Made by a program: the position numbers and the translations under genes. Below the pieces are notes generated by a model. That model saw nothing but the letters and a program-made list of their open reading frames with translations. It was not told where the DNA came from and did not search any database. DNA of 35,379 bases from the NCBI GenBank assembly GCA_022448925.1, contig JAKVCP010000014.1:28445-63823 (forward strand), given 5' to 3'. Source of the DNA: Paracoccaceae bacterium. GTDB taxonomy: Bacteria > Pseudomonadota > Alphaproteobacteria > Rhodobacterales > Rhodobacteraceae. Positions 17,520 to 24,878 of the stretch are shown here, piece after piece (position 1 is the first letter of the stretch; every line of letters begins with the position of its first letter).

Positions 17520-18281
17520 TCATACGAATTGCTCACGCAACAAACGCTCTTCCAACCCGTGGCCCGGATCGAACATCACCCGGTGCCGCACCGATGGTTC
17601 AGACTGAATGTTGACCTGCACGACATCCCGCACGGCGCGCGCATCCGCCTCGGCCATAACCGGACGTTTCTGTGGGTCAAGAACGTCAAACTGAACACGT
17701 GCCCCGCTTGGCAACAAAGCCCCCCGCCAACGCCGAGGCCGAAACGCCGCCATTGCCGTCAACGCCAGCACATCCGACCCGATTGGCAAAATCGGTCCAT
17801 GCGCCGAATAGTTGTACGCCGTCGATCCAGCGGGCGTTGCCACCAAAGCACCGTCACACACCAGCTCCGACATCCGCACCTGACCATCAACACTGATCTG
17901 TAACCGAGCAGCCTGAGGCCCTGCACGCAGCAACGACACTTCATTGATCGCCAGTTCCCGATGCTCAATGCCGTTCTTGCATACCGCGTGCATCGACAAA
18001 GGGTTCAGCACCGCCTCCTCTGCAGCCGACAAACGCGCCTCCAGATCATGCTCTGCGTATTCATTCATCAGGAAGCCTACGGTGCCACGGTTCATCCCAT
18101 AGACCGGTGCTTTCAGATTTTGTGTGCGGTGCAACGTGTGCAACATGAAACCATCACCGCCCAAAGCCACAATCATATCGGCCCCCAACTCGGCGTGATC
18201 GCCATATCGGCGTGTCAGAGTGGCCTTGGCGGACTGCGCAAGAGGGGCATTACTCGCGGCAAAGGCAATTCGCAGTGACAT
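17520..18281 (-). CDS. nadK: NAD kinase
   Basis: Phosphorylates NAD to NADP with ATP or polyphosphate. 253 residues, typical of short alphaproteobacterial forms. MIVALGGDGFML holds the conserved GGDG (41-44) with the catalytic aspartate. INEVSLLR and LVATPAGSTAYNYSAHGPI are the NAD-binding motifs. It diverges from glyA across 164 bases. Its product supplies the cofactor of the malic enzyme nearby, although there is no operon link. Confidence 0.95.
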   Translation of the reverse strand: MSLRIAFAASNAPLAQSAKATLTRRYGDHAELGADMIVALGGDGFMLHTLHRTQNLKAPVYGMNRGTVGFLMNEYAEHDLEARLSAAEEAVLNPLSMHAVCKNGIEHRELAINEVSLLRAGPQAARLQISVDGQVRMSELVCDGALVATPAGSTAYNYSAHGPILPIGSDVLALTAMAAFRPRRWRGALLPSGARVQFDVLDPQKRPVMAEADARAVRDVVQVNIQSEPSVRHRVMFDPGHGLEERLLREQFV

Positions 18282-18346
18282 AGGGGTTTCCTGTCTGATG
18301 CATCCGGTTCCGAAACAATCATATGTTTTCGATCTGGACCAGAGAT

Positions 18347-18412
18347 GACGCAGGAAATATCTCCTGCGTCGCTTTACGCACTTTGCCTTTTACATCGTTT
18401 CCGATAGGAAAC
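18347..18412 (+). promoter_or_regulatory. Two hairpins in the glyA upstream region
   Basis: GACGCAGGA-AATATC-TCCTGCGTC (18347-18370) is a perfect 9-bp stem. GTTTCC-GATA-GGAAAC (18397-18412) is a perfect 6-bp stem 26 bases later. glyA starts at 18446 with GGAGG at 18435. The first could be an operator if it lies near the promoter; together they could be a structured mRNA leader. No known riboswitch was recognised. Confidence 0.4.
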
Positions 18413-18445
18413 CGCGGATCCAACCCACTTAAACGGAGGCCCTCC

Positions 18446-19741
18446 ATGAATGCGCTCCACCGCGACACCGGTTTCTTTAACGAAACGCTCGCCGACCGTG
18501 ACCCTGAACTCTTTGGCTCAATCACCGGCGAGCTGGGCCGCCAGCGCGACGAGATCGAGCTGATCGCCTCTGAAAACATTGTCTCTGCAGCGGTGATGGA
18601 AGCGCAGGGATCGGTGATGACCAATAAATACGCCGAAGGCTATTCCGGACGCCGCTACTATGGCGGCTGTCAGTACGTCGACGTGGCCGAAGACTTGGCG
18701 ATTGAGCGTGCAAAAACACTTTTTGCCTGCGCTTTCGCCAATGTGCAGCCCAACTCCGGCTCACAGGCGAACCAGGGCGTGTTCCAGGCCCTTCTTCAAC
18801 CCGGAGACACCATTCTTGGCATGTCACTTGATGCAGGAGGCCACTTGACCCATGGCGCCCGCCCGAACCAATCCGGAAAGTGGTTCAATGCCGTGCAATA
18901 TGGCGTGCGCAAACAGGACAACCTGCTGGACTACGACGAGGTCGCCGCACTGGCAGCCGAACATAGGCCCAAGCTGATCATCGCCGGTGGCTCAGCGATT
19001 CCCCGCCAGATCGACTTTGCCAAAATGCGCGAAATCGCGGACAGCGTTGGCGCCTATCTGCACGTTGACATGGCGCACTTTGCCGGTCTCGTCGCTGCCG
19101 GCGAACACCCCTCGCCGTTTCCCCATGCTCATGTCGCAACAACGACCACCCACAAGACACTGCGCGGGCCGCGCGGCGGTATGATCCTGACCAATGACGA
19201 AGCCATCGCAAAGAAGGTGAATTCGGCCATTTTCCCGGGCATTCAGGGCGGACCGCTGATGCACGTGATCGCAGCCAAGGCCGTGGCCTTTGGCGAAGCA
19301 CTGCGCCCCGAGTTCAAAACCTATATCCAACAGGTTGTGACGAATGCACAGGCGCTAAGCGATCAACTGATCAAGGGCGGCCTTGATACGGTGACACATG
19401 GGACGGACACACACATCGTTCTGGTGGATCTTCGCCCCAAGGGCGTAAAAGGCAACGCCACTGAAAAAGCCCTGGGCCGTGCGCATATCACCTGCAACAA
19501 AAACGGCGTGCCGTTCGATCCTGAAAAACCGATGGTCACCAGTGGCATTCGCCTGGGATCACCGGCGGGCACGACCCGCGGCTTTGGTGAAACCGAGTTC
19601 CGCCAAATCGGCGACTGGATCATCGAAGTTGTCGACGGTCTTGCCGCCAACGGTGAGGACAACAACAGCGCGGTTGAGGCGAAGGTCAAAGCCGAAGTCG
19701 CAGAACTCTGCGCACGGTTTCCGATCTATCCCCACCTCTGA
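18446..19741 (+). CDS. glyA: Serine hydroxymethyltransferase
   Basis: Interconverts serine plus tetrahydrofolate with glycine plus methylene-tetrahydrofolate, using PLP; the main source of one-carbon units. 431 residues. [31 protein letters not shown] and [13 protein letters not shown] are conserved. [16 protein letters not shown] carries the PLP lysine (Lys237). The start [11 protein letters not shown] is chosen because GGAGG lies six bases upstream; the reading frame stays open 123 bases further upstream but without a ribosome site. Two hairpins precede the gene and two follow it. Confidence 0.97.
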   Translation: MNALHRDTGFFNETLADRDPELFGSITGELGRQRDEIELIASENIVSAAVMEAQGSVMTNKYAEGYSGRRYYGGCQYVDVAEDLAIERAKTLFACAFANVQPNSGSQANQGVFQALLQPGDTILGMSLDAGGHLTHGARPNQSGKWFNAVQYGVRKQDNLLDYDEVAALAAEHRPKLIIAGGSAIPRQIDFAKMREIADSVGAYLHVDMAHFAGLVAAGEHPSPFPHAHVATTTTHKTLRGPRGGMILTNDEAIAKKVNSAIFPGIQGGPLMHVIAAKAVAFGEALRPEFKTYIQQVVTNAQALSDQLIKGGLDTVTHGTDTHIVLVDLRPKGVKGNATEKALGRAHITCNKNGVPFDPEKPMVTSGIRLGSPAGTTRGFGETEFRQIGDWIIEVVDGLAANGEDNNSAVEAKVKAEVAELCARFPIYPHL

Positions 19742-19748
19742 TCACCCT

Positions 19749-19800
19749 CAGGACCCGTCTTCGAAATCGCGGGCGGGTCCTGAAACCAAAGCTGGTTTCA
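19749..19800 (+). terminator. Tandem hairpins after glyA
   Basis: CAGGACCCG and CGGGTCCTG (19749-19782) form a perfect 9-bp stem around a 16-base loop. TGAAACCA-AAGC-TGGTTTCA (19781-19800) is a second perfect stem sharing two bases with the first, so the two compete slightly. They start 8 bases after the glyA stop. T-runs are weak. Confidence 0.5.
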
Positions 19801-20156
19801 AGCCATGTGCGGGCACAGAATGCCGGTAAGCTGCGCGTTGTATCTGGAAAACCCGGACCGTTCAAACAGCGCCCAGCGACCCGCACAGAGCCAAGCGACT
19901 TCGTCGACACACACCGCGCCCGGCTGACACTCGTGTCACGCCCCAAAAAGGCGTCAAAGCGGAAACGCGGCAGCCTTGTCCCCCGCAGAGACGTTCGGCA
20001 AAGCCAACCATCGTTGTGGCTCGGATTGCGGAGAAAGGGGAAACTTTGGCGAAACATCCCTAACAGGCAGCGCCAACCCCTGTTTCATCCTTGGTCGTGA
20101 CGGGGCGTGGTTTTCCTGACTGGACGCCTGCGCATGTCACATGTCATCTGGCCAAC
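19801..20156. other. Gene-less stretch upstream of the DUF817 gene
   Basis: No convincing gene. A 97-residue frame from a GTG at 19807 is very basic, has no ribosome-binding site and resembles nothing known. Small hairpins occur (GACAC-TC-GTGTC; ACGCC...GGCGT near 19935-19955). The promoter of the downstream gene presumably lies here, but no clear boxes were found. Confidence 0.4.
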
Positions 20157-21053
20157 ATGGCGTTTCATGGCACACCCACCCGCCGCATTGAGCGACACCT
20201 GGGCGACTGGATGCGCGCCCGGCTTCCCTCTGGGCTCGCAGATCTGGTGATGTTCGTTCTCAAGCAGGGCTGGTCTTGCCTGTTCGGCGGCCTGATGCTT
20301 GCGGGACTGATCATTTCGGCAAAAGTCTGGCAAGACGAGTGGGATCTGGCGCGTTATGATGCCTTGCTGATCTATGCAGTCTGTCTTCAGGTGCTGTTCG
20401 TGGTGTTGCGGCTGGAAACCTGGCGCGAGGTCAAGATCATTGCACTGTTCCATCTTTCTGGCACGCTTATGGAGCTTTTCAAAGTCAATGTCGGCAGCTG
20501 GGTCTATCCCGAGCCCGCCTTGACAAAACTATGGGGGGTGCCGCTCTTCTCTGGCTTCATGTATGCCAGTGTTGGCAGCTACATGGCACGGGTCATACGC
20601 GTCTTTGACATGCGGTTCACGCCCTTTCCACCTTACTGGATGACACCGACCCTGGCGTTGGCGATCTATGTGAATTTCTTCAGCCACCATTATGTGCCTG
20701 ATATGCGCTACCTGCTTTTTGCAGCCACCGTTTTGCTTTACCTGCGCACCCGTGTTTGGTTTGTCGCAAGTACCCGCCCCCTCTGGATGCCGATGCCGCT
20801 TGCAGCGCTGCTGACGTCTGGCGCGCTTTGGATTGCAGAGAACATTGGGACGAACACAGGCACGTGGCTCTATGCCGGGCAAGCCCAGTTTGAGATGGTC
20901 AGCCTGGCCAAGATGGGGTCGTGGTACCTGCTGTTATATGTCAGCTTTGCAACCGTGACGCTGGTTGTCCGCGACGCGCTGGACTGTCCTGTCAAACAAA
21001 GCCGCGCCAGATCAACACGATCACCAGAAGCACCCCCAACACCAGAATGTTGA
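20157..21053 (+). CDS. DUF817-family integral membrane protein
   Basis: Function unknown. About eight hydrophobic segments fill the protein, for example FGGLMLAGLIISAKVW, ALLIYAVCLQVLFVVL, YWMTPTLALAIYVNFF and YLLLYVSFATVTLVV. The conserved DUF817 features (as in Bacillus YoaT) are LRLETWREVKIIALFHLSGT, NVGSWVYPEP, PLFSGFMYASVGSYMAR, HHYVPDMRY and GTNTGTWLY. 298 residues from the ATG at 20157; TTG and GTG codons up to 66 bases upstream are alternatives, and none has a good ribosome site, so the start is uncertain. The last about 20 residues are polar and are encoded antisense to the final membrane segment of the next gene. Confidence 0.85.
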   Translation: MAFHGTPTRRIERHLGDWMRARLPSGLADLVMFVLKQGWSCLFGGLMLAGLIISAKVWQDEWDLARYDALLIYAVCLQVLFVVLRLETWREVKIIALFHLSGTLMELFKVNVGSWVYPEPALTKLWGVPLFSGFMYASVGSYMARVIRVFDMRFTPFPPYWMTPTLALAIYVNFFSHHYVPDMRYLLFAATVLLYLRTRVWFVASTRPLWMPMPLAALLTSGALWIAENIGTNTGTWLYAGQAQFEMVSLAKMGSWYLLLYVSFATVTLVVRDALDCPVKQSRARSTRSPEAPPTPEC

Positions 21054-21369
21054 ACACCAGTGCCCCAAGCATGCCCAAAATCGCACCGCGCCGCCTATCG
21101 GCGGCGTCAACGGCTTTCAACCAACGCTCTGCGTTGCGAAACGCCCGATCGACCCGAGGCAAATCAACCCGCACTGCCAGCTTCGGGGGGCCTTGCAACG
21201 CCGACTGTGCCTCTGCCACGCGTAACACATCCCTTCGCACCCAGCGTGGCAGCCGCCGTCCTGCCTTGCGGACGCGCGCTGTCAAAGACCCGCGTGAGGC
21301 ACCAAACTTCTGGCCCAAAAGCGTTTCCAGCAAGGCGACCTTGCGATCTATCTCAGAAGCGTCGATCAT
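20992..21369 (-). CDS. Small hypothetical protein with C-terminal membrane anchor
   Basis: 125 residues, not recognised. The first about 90 residues are highly charged and probably helical (EIDRKVALLETLLGQKF, RAFRNAERWLKAVDAADRR). A single hydrophobic segment at the end (GMLGALVFNILVLGVLLVIV, then LIWRGFV) makes it a likely tail-anchored inner-membrane protein. A GAGGA abuts the ATG with almost no spacing, which is unusual. The gene overlaps the 3' end of the convergent DUF817 gene by 62 bases. The clear membrane segment and good codon use argue that it is real. Confidence 0.65.
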   Translation of the reverse strand: MIDASEIDRKVALLETLLGQKFGASRGSLTARVRKAGRRLPRWVRRDVLRVAEAQSALQGPPKLAVRVDLPRVDRAFRNAERWLKAVDAADRRRGAILGMLGALVFNILVLGVLLVIVLIWRGFV

Positions 21370-21576
21370 TCCTCAGCCGTAGCGCCACAAACGCCACACC
21401 TCAAGCCGCCGGATGCGCGTGACGGTGATCAGAGGCCCTTTTGGGATATATTTTCCCCTGCTTAAGCGCGCACAGGCAGGCATCGGGTAGCACGCCGCCC
21501 AGTTGTTGACCGCCAGTTCAGCCGTACGGCGTCCTGCTTGTAACCTGACTAATCCTGTGACGCGGATGTCCCAAGT

Positions 21577-22779
21577 TCAAGGCGGGGCGCTTTGGCTACC
21601 AGCGGCAGCAAGTCTCTGTTCTGCGTGCAGATCCCGGTAAAAGAACGCGGTCAGATTGCCGCCGAGGGTTCGGTTGAACAGCGGGCGGCGCCTCGCGGCC
21701 CATGTTTCCATGAACGCGCTGCGAAACTTGGACAGATAGATTTCGAACCAGGCAAAGTATTGATCATCTTCCAGGTAATCGAGGTAGATCTCTTGTGTGT
21801 TGGCATGCTGCAGCACCGTTTCAGGGTTCATCAACACAGAGTTGTTGAATGCAATCAACGCGTGCAGAGAAGAGCCACCAAACGACATGTTCCAAACGGG
21901 GTATCCTTGCCGTTCGATAATCTGCGCGATCGGCACAAGGTAGTTCAAAGCATAGTTCTGATAGTGGGCGGCGCGATCACCGCGTGCCATTTCGAGGGGC
22001 AAAGCGCCATCCGACAATGCCCCGTCCAGCGCTGTCAGGACAGCCTTGACCCCCTGACGGAACAGAAAATCGTCCTGTGCCATGACACCGATGATGGTTG
22101 CATACAGCGCACGGCGGTAAAAATGGTTGTTGCAACACGTCCCACCTTCACCACCTTTGATCGCATAATGATTGTAGGCCGTACGCACGAGCCAGTCATC
22201 GATAAATTCAAGGTCGGCCGACCGATGCGGAACATCCCTGCGCACTGCCGACAGGGCAAGGGCCATCGTGAACAAAGTCGCCTCGATCTGGAACCAGGCC
22301 TGTTTGTTCTTGTTCTCGAAGGTAAAGTCCATCATGGCGTCTCGTCGCGCCCATTTCAGCAAGACAGAGATCAGACAATCTGCAAAGCGCCGATCAGGTG
22401 CAACGAGGTTGGCCGAGGCCAGTTTGGCCACCGCGCGTTCAATGGCCCAAAACGGCTTGACTGCCTGGCGCCATCCGGCGTTGTCACCATAGAAGGTTGG
22501 CAAGGTGATTTGGCCGTCCTGCACAGGGATCTTCGAAATCTCGTGACAATCCACTCCTTTCAGAAGAGTGTCACGCAGCGCCATCAACACAGGGTCACGG
22601 CTGACCCGCAGGATCTTTCGGCGATAGCCGGAATCGACGTATCCCGCGCCGGGGTCTCGCACATGGAATGCGGCAAGACGGCTGGCCATCGGATCGTCAG
22701 GCACATTCGAAACGGAGCACCCCGCCAGCGGCACAGCGGCTGCGGACAACAGAACTTGTCTCCTAGAAAGCTTGATCAT
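21577..22779 (-). CDS. Alginate lyase family (PL5/AlgL-like) Tat lipoprotein
   Basis: 400 residues. The N-terminus has twin arginines (KLSRRQVLLS) and a lipobox LAGC (Cys21), predicting Tat export and lipid anchoring. Features matching the alpha-helical-barrel alginate lyases (PF05426, PL5) are CCNNHFYRRALYA (217 onward, catalytic-type Asn and His) and DGALPLEMARGDRAAHYQNY (257 onward, with Arg and Tyr). PL5 enzymes cut mannuronate-rich polymers by beta-elimination and often act in the periplasm of exopolysaccharide producers. No polymerase, acetylase or uronate-catabolism gene is nearby, so substrate and role are open. On its upstream side lies the long gene-less stretch up to rpsI. Confidence 0.82.
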   Translation of the reverse strand: MIKLSRRQVLLSAAAVPLAGCSVSNVPDDPMASRLAAFHVRDPGAGYVDSGYRRKILRVSRDPVLMALRDTLLKGVDCHEISKIPVQDGQITLPTFYGDNAGWRQAVKPFWAIERAVAKLASANLVAPDRRFADCLISVLLKWARRDAMMDFTFENKNKQAWFQIEATLFTMALALSAVRRDVPHRSADLEFIDDWLVRTAYNHYAIKGGEGGTCCNNHFYRRALYATIIGVMAQDDFLFRQGVKAVLTALDGALSDGALPLEMARGDRAAHYQNYALNYLVPIAQIIERQGYPVWNMSFGGSSLHALIAFNNSVLMNPETVLQHANTQEIYLDYLEDDQYFAWFEIYLSKFRSAFMETWAARRRPLFNRTLGGNLTAFFYRDLHAEQRLAAAGSQSAPP

Positions 22780-23102
22780 ATCGGGAAGACCCTTTTGCCT
22801 AGCAGATCAAAAATCTGCCGACACGCGCGCAACGCGCGCCACGTTTGGCCCGTATCAGCAATCTTCCCTGCCTGAAGTCACCCACCATCACGTGCTCCCT
22901 CCGCTCCCCATCATCTTGGCCAGTCGCCGCAACCACGCTGAAGGATCACTTGGTGCACTGCATTTGGCGTCGTTTTTGTTTCGCAACGAGATGCAGCAAA
23001 TTTTTGACCAATTGGGATCAATAATCTGGCGCATTATCGGAAATTGTTAGGCATTTCGAAACAAATCCGCCTGATCCCAGCCCCATGTGAGCGCATTTTG
23101 CT
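22780..23102. other. Gene-less stretch upstream of the alginate lyase gene
   Basis: No intact gene, RNA gene or clear repeat was seen. The lyase promoter should lie at its left end. Base composition is more AT-rich than the flanking genes around 22960-23060. Confidence 0.4.
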
Positions 23103-23580
23103 GTGCTCAGGACGCGCAATCAAAAGTTGGGTGTTGTTTTGATCGAGCCGGCAGATCTGAGTGAATTGGCGCCTTTGCGGCGGGCGCTCGCTCAATTCGT
23201 TTATTGGCCAAGGGATGGCGCACATCGCCAAGGCAATTCCCCACCAGAGCCAGGAAGGGCATCGGTTACATCTGGGCGCCATAGCTCGCCAGTCTTTCCG
23301 CCGACCAATCGTGGTCTGGATGCGGCTGGGGTCCTTGTGGCGGTCATTGTTGCAGCGATCAGATTGGGCACGCCTTCCGGGCCGGGATGCATTGGCGCAC
23401 CTGATCAGTGTCAAGTCATTGGACATTCCGGCAGCGACGATTGCCTCGAAAGGAACGGCCCAACCAATGGTGGATCCATCCACCGCTCGGCGGGTCAGTC
23501 AGCCCCGACATCAAGACGGAGGCTGTGCTGAGCGCTTTGGACACGCTGGAAGCTACAGACGTTGTTCGCACTCAATCCTA
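23103..23580 (+). pseudogene. Probable decayed helix-turn-helix regulator gene
   Basis: No single frame is convincing, but three frames in succession carry protein-like text. An early part reads LSELAPLRRALAQFVYW. The stretch near 23400 reads LISVKSLDIPAATI, like a helix-turn-helix. Shifted, NGGSIHRSAG follows near 23468. In the third frame SPDIKTEAVLSALDTLEATD runs to a TAA at 23580. Joined, this order (HTH, wing with a GG...G turn, then SP and a short helical tail) is what small winged-helix regulators look like. At least two frameshifts are needed. This is inference from reading, without any alignment. Confidence 0.35.
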
Positions 23581-23691
23581 AAGTTTGCCAAACCCAAATA
23601 CTTCGCAACAGGCGAAGTTTTTGAACAGGAGTACACCGACCGATCAGGCGTAACATGTGATAGCCTAGGCTGCTGCGAAGCTGCCACACAG

Positions 23692-23720
23692 AAAAAGGGC
23701 TCGCAAACTAATGCAAGCCC
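23692..23720 (-). terminator. Intrinsic terminator of rplM-rpsI
   Basis: On the minus strand GGGCTTGC-ATTAGTTT-GCGAGCCC forms an 8-bp stem with one G-T pair, followed directly by TTTTTC. It lies 32 bases after the rpsI stop, a textbook rho-independent terminator. Confidence 0.9.
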
Positions 23721-23752
23721 TTGTATTAAAATAGTTTTCCGAACGCTCAGTA

Positions 23753-24241
23753 TTAGCGCTTGGAAAACTGGAAGCTACGGCGAGCCTTGCGCTTACCAAA
23801 TTTCTTACGTTCAACCACACGGCTGTCGCGGGTCAGGAAGCCAGCTGCTTTCAATGCACCGCGTAGGGCGGGATCGTAAAGCTGCAACGCCTTTGATATA
23901 CCGTGCTTGACCGCACCTGCCTGTCCCGACAGACCGCCACCCTTGACCGTCGCCATCACGTCAAATTCACCTTCAACGCCGGCAACCTGGAAAGGTTGGC
24001 GCAGGATCATCTGCAACACCGGACGTGCAAAATACGCGTCCATATCCTTACCGTTGACGGTGACTTTGCCCGAGCCGGGCTTGATCCATACACGCGCAAC
24101 AGCATCCTTACGCTTGCCAGTGGCATAGGACCGACCAAGGTCGTCACGGACGGGCTCACGCGGCTCTTCGATCGCAACCGGAGCGGCATCAATGCCGGCT
24201 ACTTCGTTCAAGTCTTCCAACGAGTTGATTTGATCAGCCAT
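23753..24241 (-). CDS. rpsI: 30S ribosomal protein S9
   Basis: Small-subunit protein whose C-terminal tail reaches the P-site tRNA. 162 residues against about 130 in E. coli; the extra is an acidic N-terminal extension of about 35 residues common in alphaproteobacteria. [19 protein letters not shown] starts the conserved domain. [18 protein letters not shown] and the basic end [16 protein letters not shown] are typical. The ATG shares a base with the rplM stop (TAATG), so translation is coupled. Confidence 0.98.
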   Translation of the reverse strand: MADQINSLEDLNEVAGIDAAPVAIEEPREPVRDDLGRSYATGKRKDAVARVWIKPGSGKVTVNGKDMDAYFARPVLQMILRQPFQVAGVEGEFDVMATVKGGGLSGQAGAVKHGISKALQLYDPALRGALKAAGFLTRDSRVVERKKFGKRKARRSFQFSKR

Positions 24242-24705
24242 TAGTTCGCCACCCGGGTGTTCTTGGAATTCATCGACTTCACGTCCAGCACTTCGGGCGA
24301 CTGCGCCTCGTGCGGATGTTCGGCCCCTGCGTATACGCGAAGGTTTGTCATTTGCTTGCGTGCCAAGCGGTTGCCCGGCAGCATACGTTGAACAGCCTTG
24401 GTGACCACGCGCTCTGGGTAGGCGCCCTCAAGGATCTGCTGCTTTGTGCGGGACTTGATGCCACCCGGATGACCAGTGTGCCAGTAGTAGTTTTCCTGCC
24501 GCTTGTTCCCGGTCAGCTGGATCTTGTCGGCATTGATGACGATGACATTGTCACCCATATCCATGTGCGGTGTGAAAGACGGCTTGTGCTTGCCGCGCAG
24601 GCGCATCGCCACGATCGAGGCAAGACGGCCCAGCACCACGCCTTCGGCGTCGATGATGATCCACTTTTTCTCGATATCTGCGGGCGTGGCAGAAAAGGTT
24701 TTCAT
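24241..24705 (-). CDS. rplM: 50S ribosomal protein L13
   Basis: Early-assembling large-subunit protein. 154 residues. [35 protein letters not shown] and [14 protein letters not shown] are diagnostic. First gene of the rplM-rpsI operon. It is preceded by a near-consensus promoter and a leader with two competing hairpins; L13 is reported to autoregulate this operon in E. coli, so a similar control is possible here. Confidence 0.98.
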   Translation of the reverse strand: MKTFSATPADIEKKWIIIDAEGVVLGRLASIVAMRLRGKHKPSFTPHMDMGDNVIVINADKIQLTGNKRQENYYWHTGHPGGIKSRTKQQILEGAYPERVVTKAVQRMLPGNRLARKQMTNLRVYAGAEHPHEAQSPEVLDVKSMNSKNTRVAN

Positions 24706-24720
24706 GATGGGGTTACCCTT

Positions 24721-24753
24721 GGTTCAAGTGCGATGAACCGCCCAATGGGCAGT
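24721..24753 (-). promoter_or_regulatory. rplM leader with two mutually exclusive hairpins
   Basis: GGTTCA (24721-24726) pairs with TGAACC (24734-24739). ACCGCCC (24737-24743) pairs with GGGCAGT (24747-24753) around a 3-base loop, fully only in the minus-strand transcript where the odd pair becomes G-U. The arms share three bases, so only one stem can form at a time. The region ends 15 bases before the rplM start. Confidence 0.45.
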
Positions 24754-24772
24754 CCTGTTGTCTGATGGACGG

Positions 24773-24800
24773 GTTATACGCCTGCTTGGTGCGCAGTCAA
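24773..24800 (-). promoter_or_regulatory. Sigma-70-type promoter of rplM-rpsI
   Basis: Read on the minus strand: TTGACT (24800-24795), a 16-base spacer, TATAAC (24778-24773). Both boxes are five of six to consensus. A start near 24766 gives a leader of about 60 bases. Confidence 0.8.
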
Positions 24801-24811
24801 GCGATTGAATC

Positions 24812-24850
24812 CCTATTTTTTGTATTTATTTCAATAGGTTAAAAAATAGG
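24812..24850 (-). repeat. AT-rich inverted repeat upstream of the rplM -35 box
   Basis: CCTATTTTTT (24812-24821) and AAAAAATAGG (24841-24850) are perfect 10-bp inverted arms with a 19-base AT-rich spacer. They lie 12 bases upstream of the -35 box, where an UP element would enhance transcription, and 29 bases after the MocR gene end, where they might also help terminate that transcript. Confidence 0.5.
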
Positions 24851-24878
24851 TATCAATGTACCCCACAGAATCCGAGCA

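Noticed and set aside
19807-20100. 97-codon plus-strand frame after glyA
   Set aside because: GTG start without a ribosome site, extremely basic composition and no similarity recognised.
21592-22875. 427-codon plus-strand frame opposite the alginate lyase gene
   Set aside because: The minus-strand protein has a signal peptide, lipobox and catalytic motifs; the plus frame has none.
23161-23910. 249-codon plus-strand frame running from the gap into rpsI
   Set aside because: Its second half is antisense to rpsI and crosses the rpsI terminator, so it cannot be a real gene as a whole; only its first part may belong to the decayed regulator.
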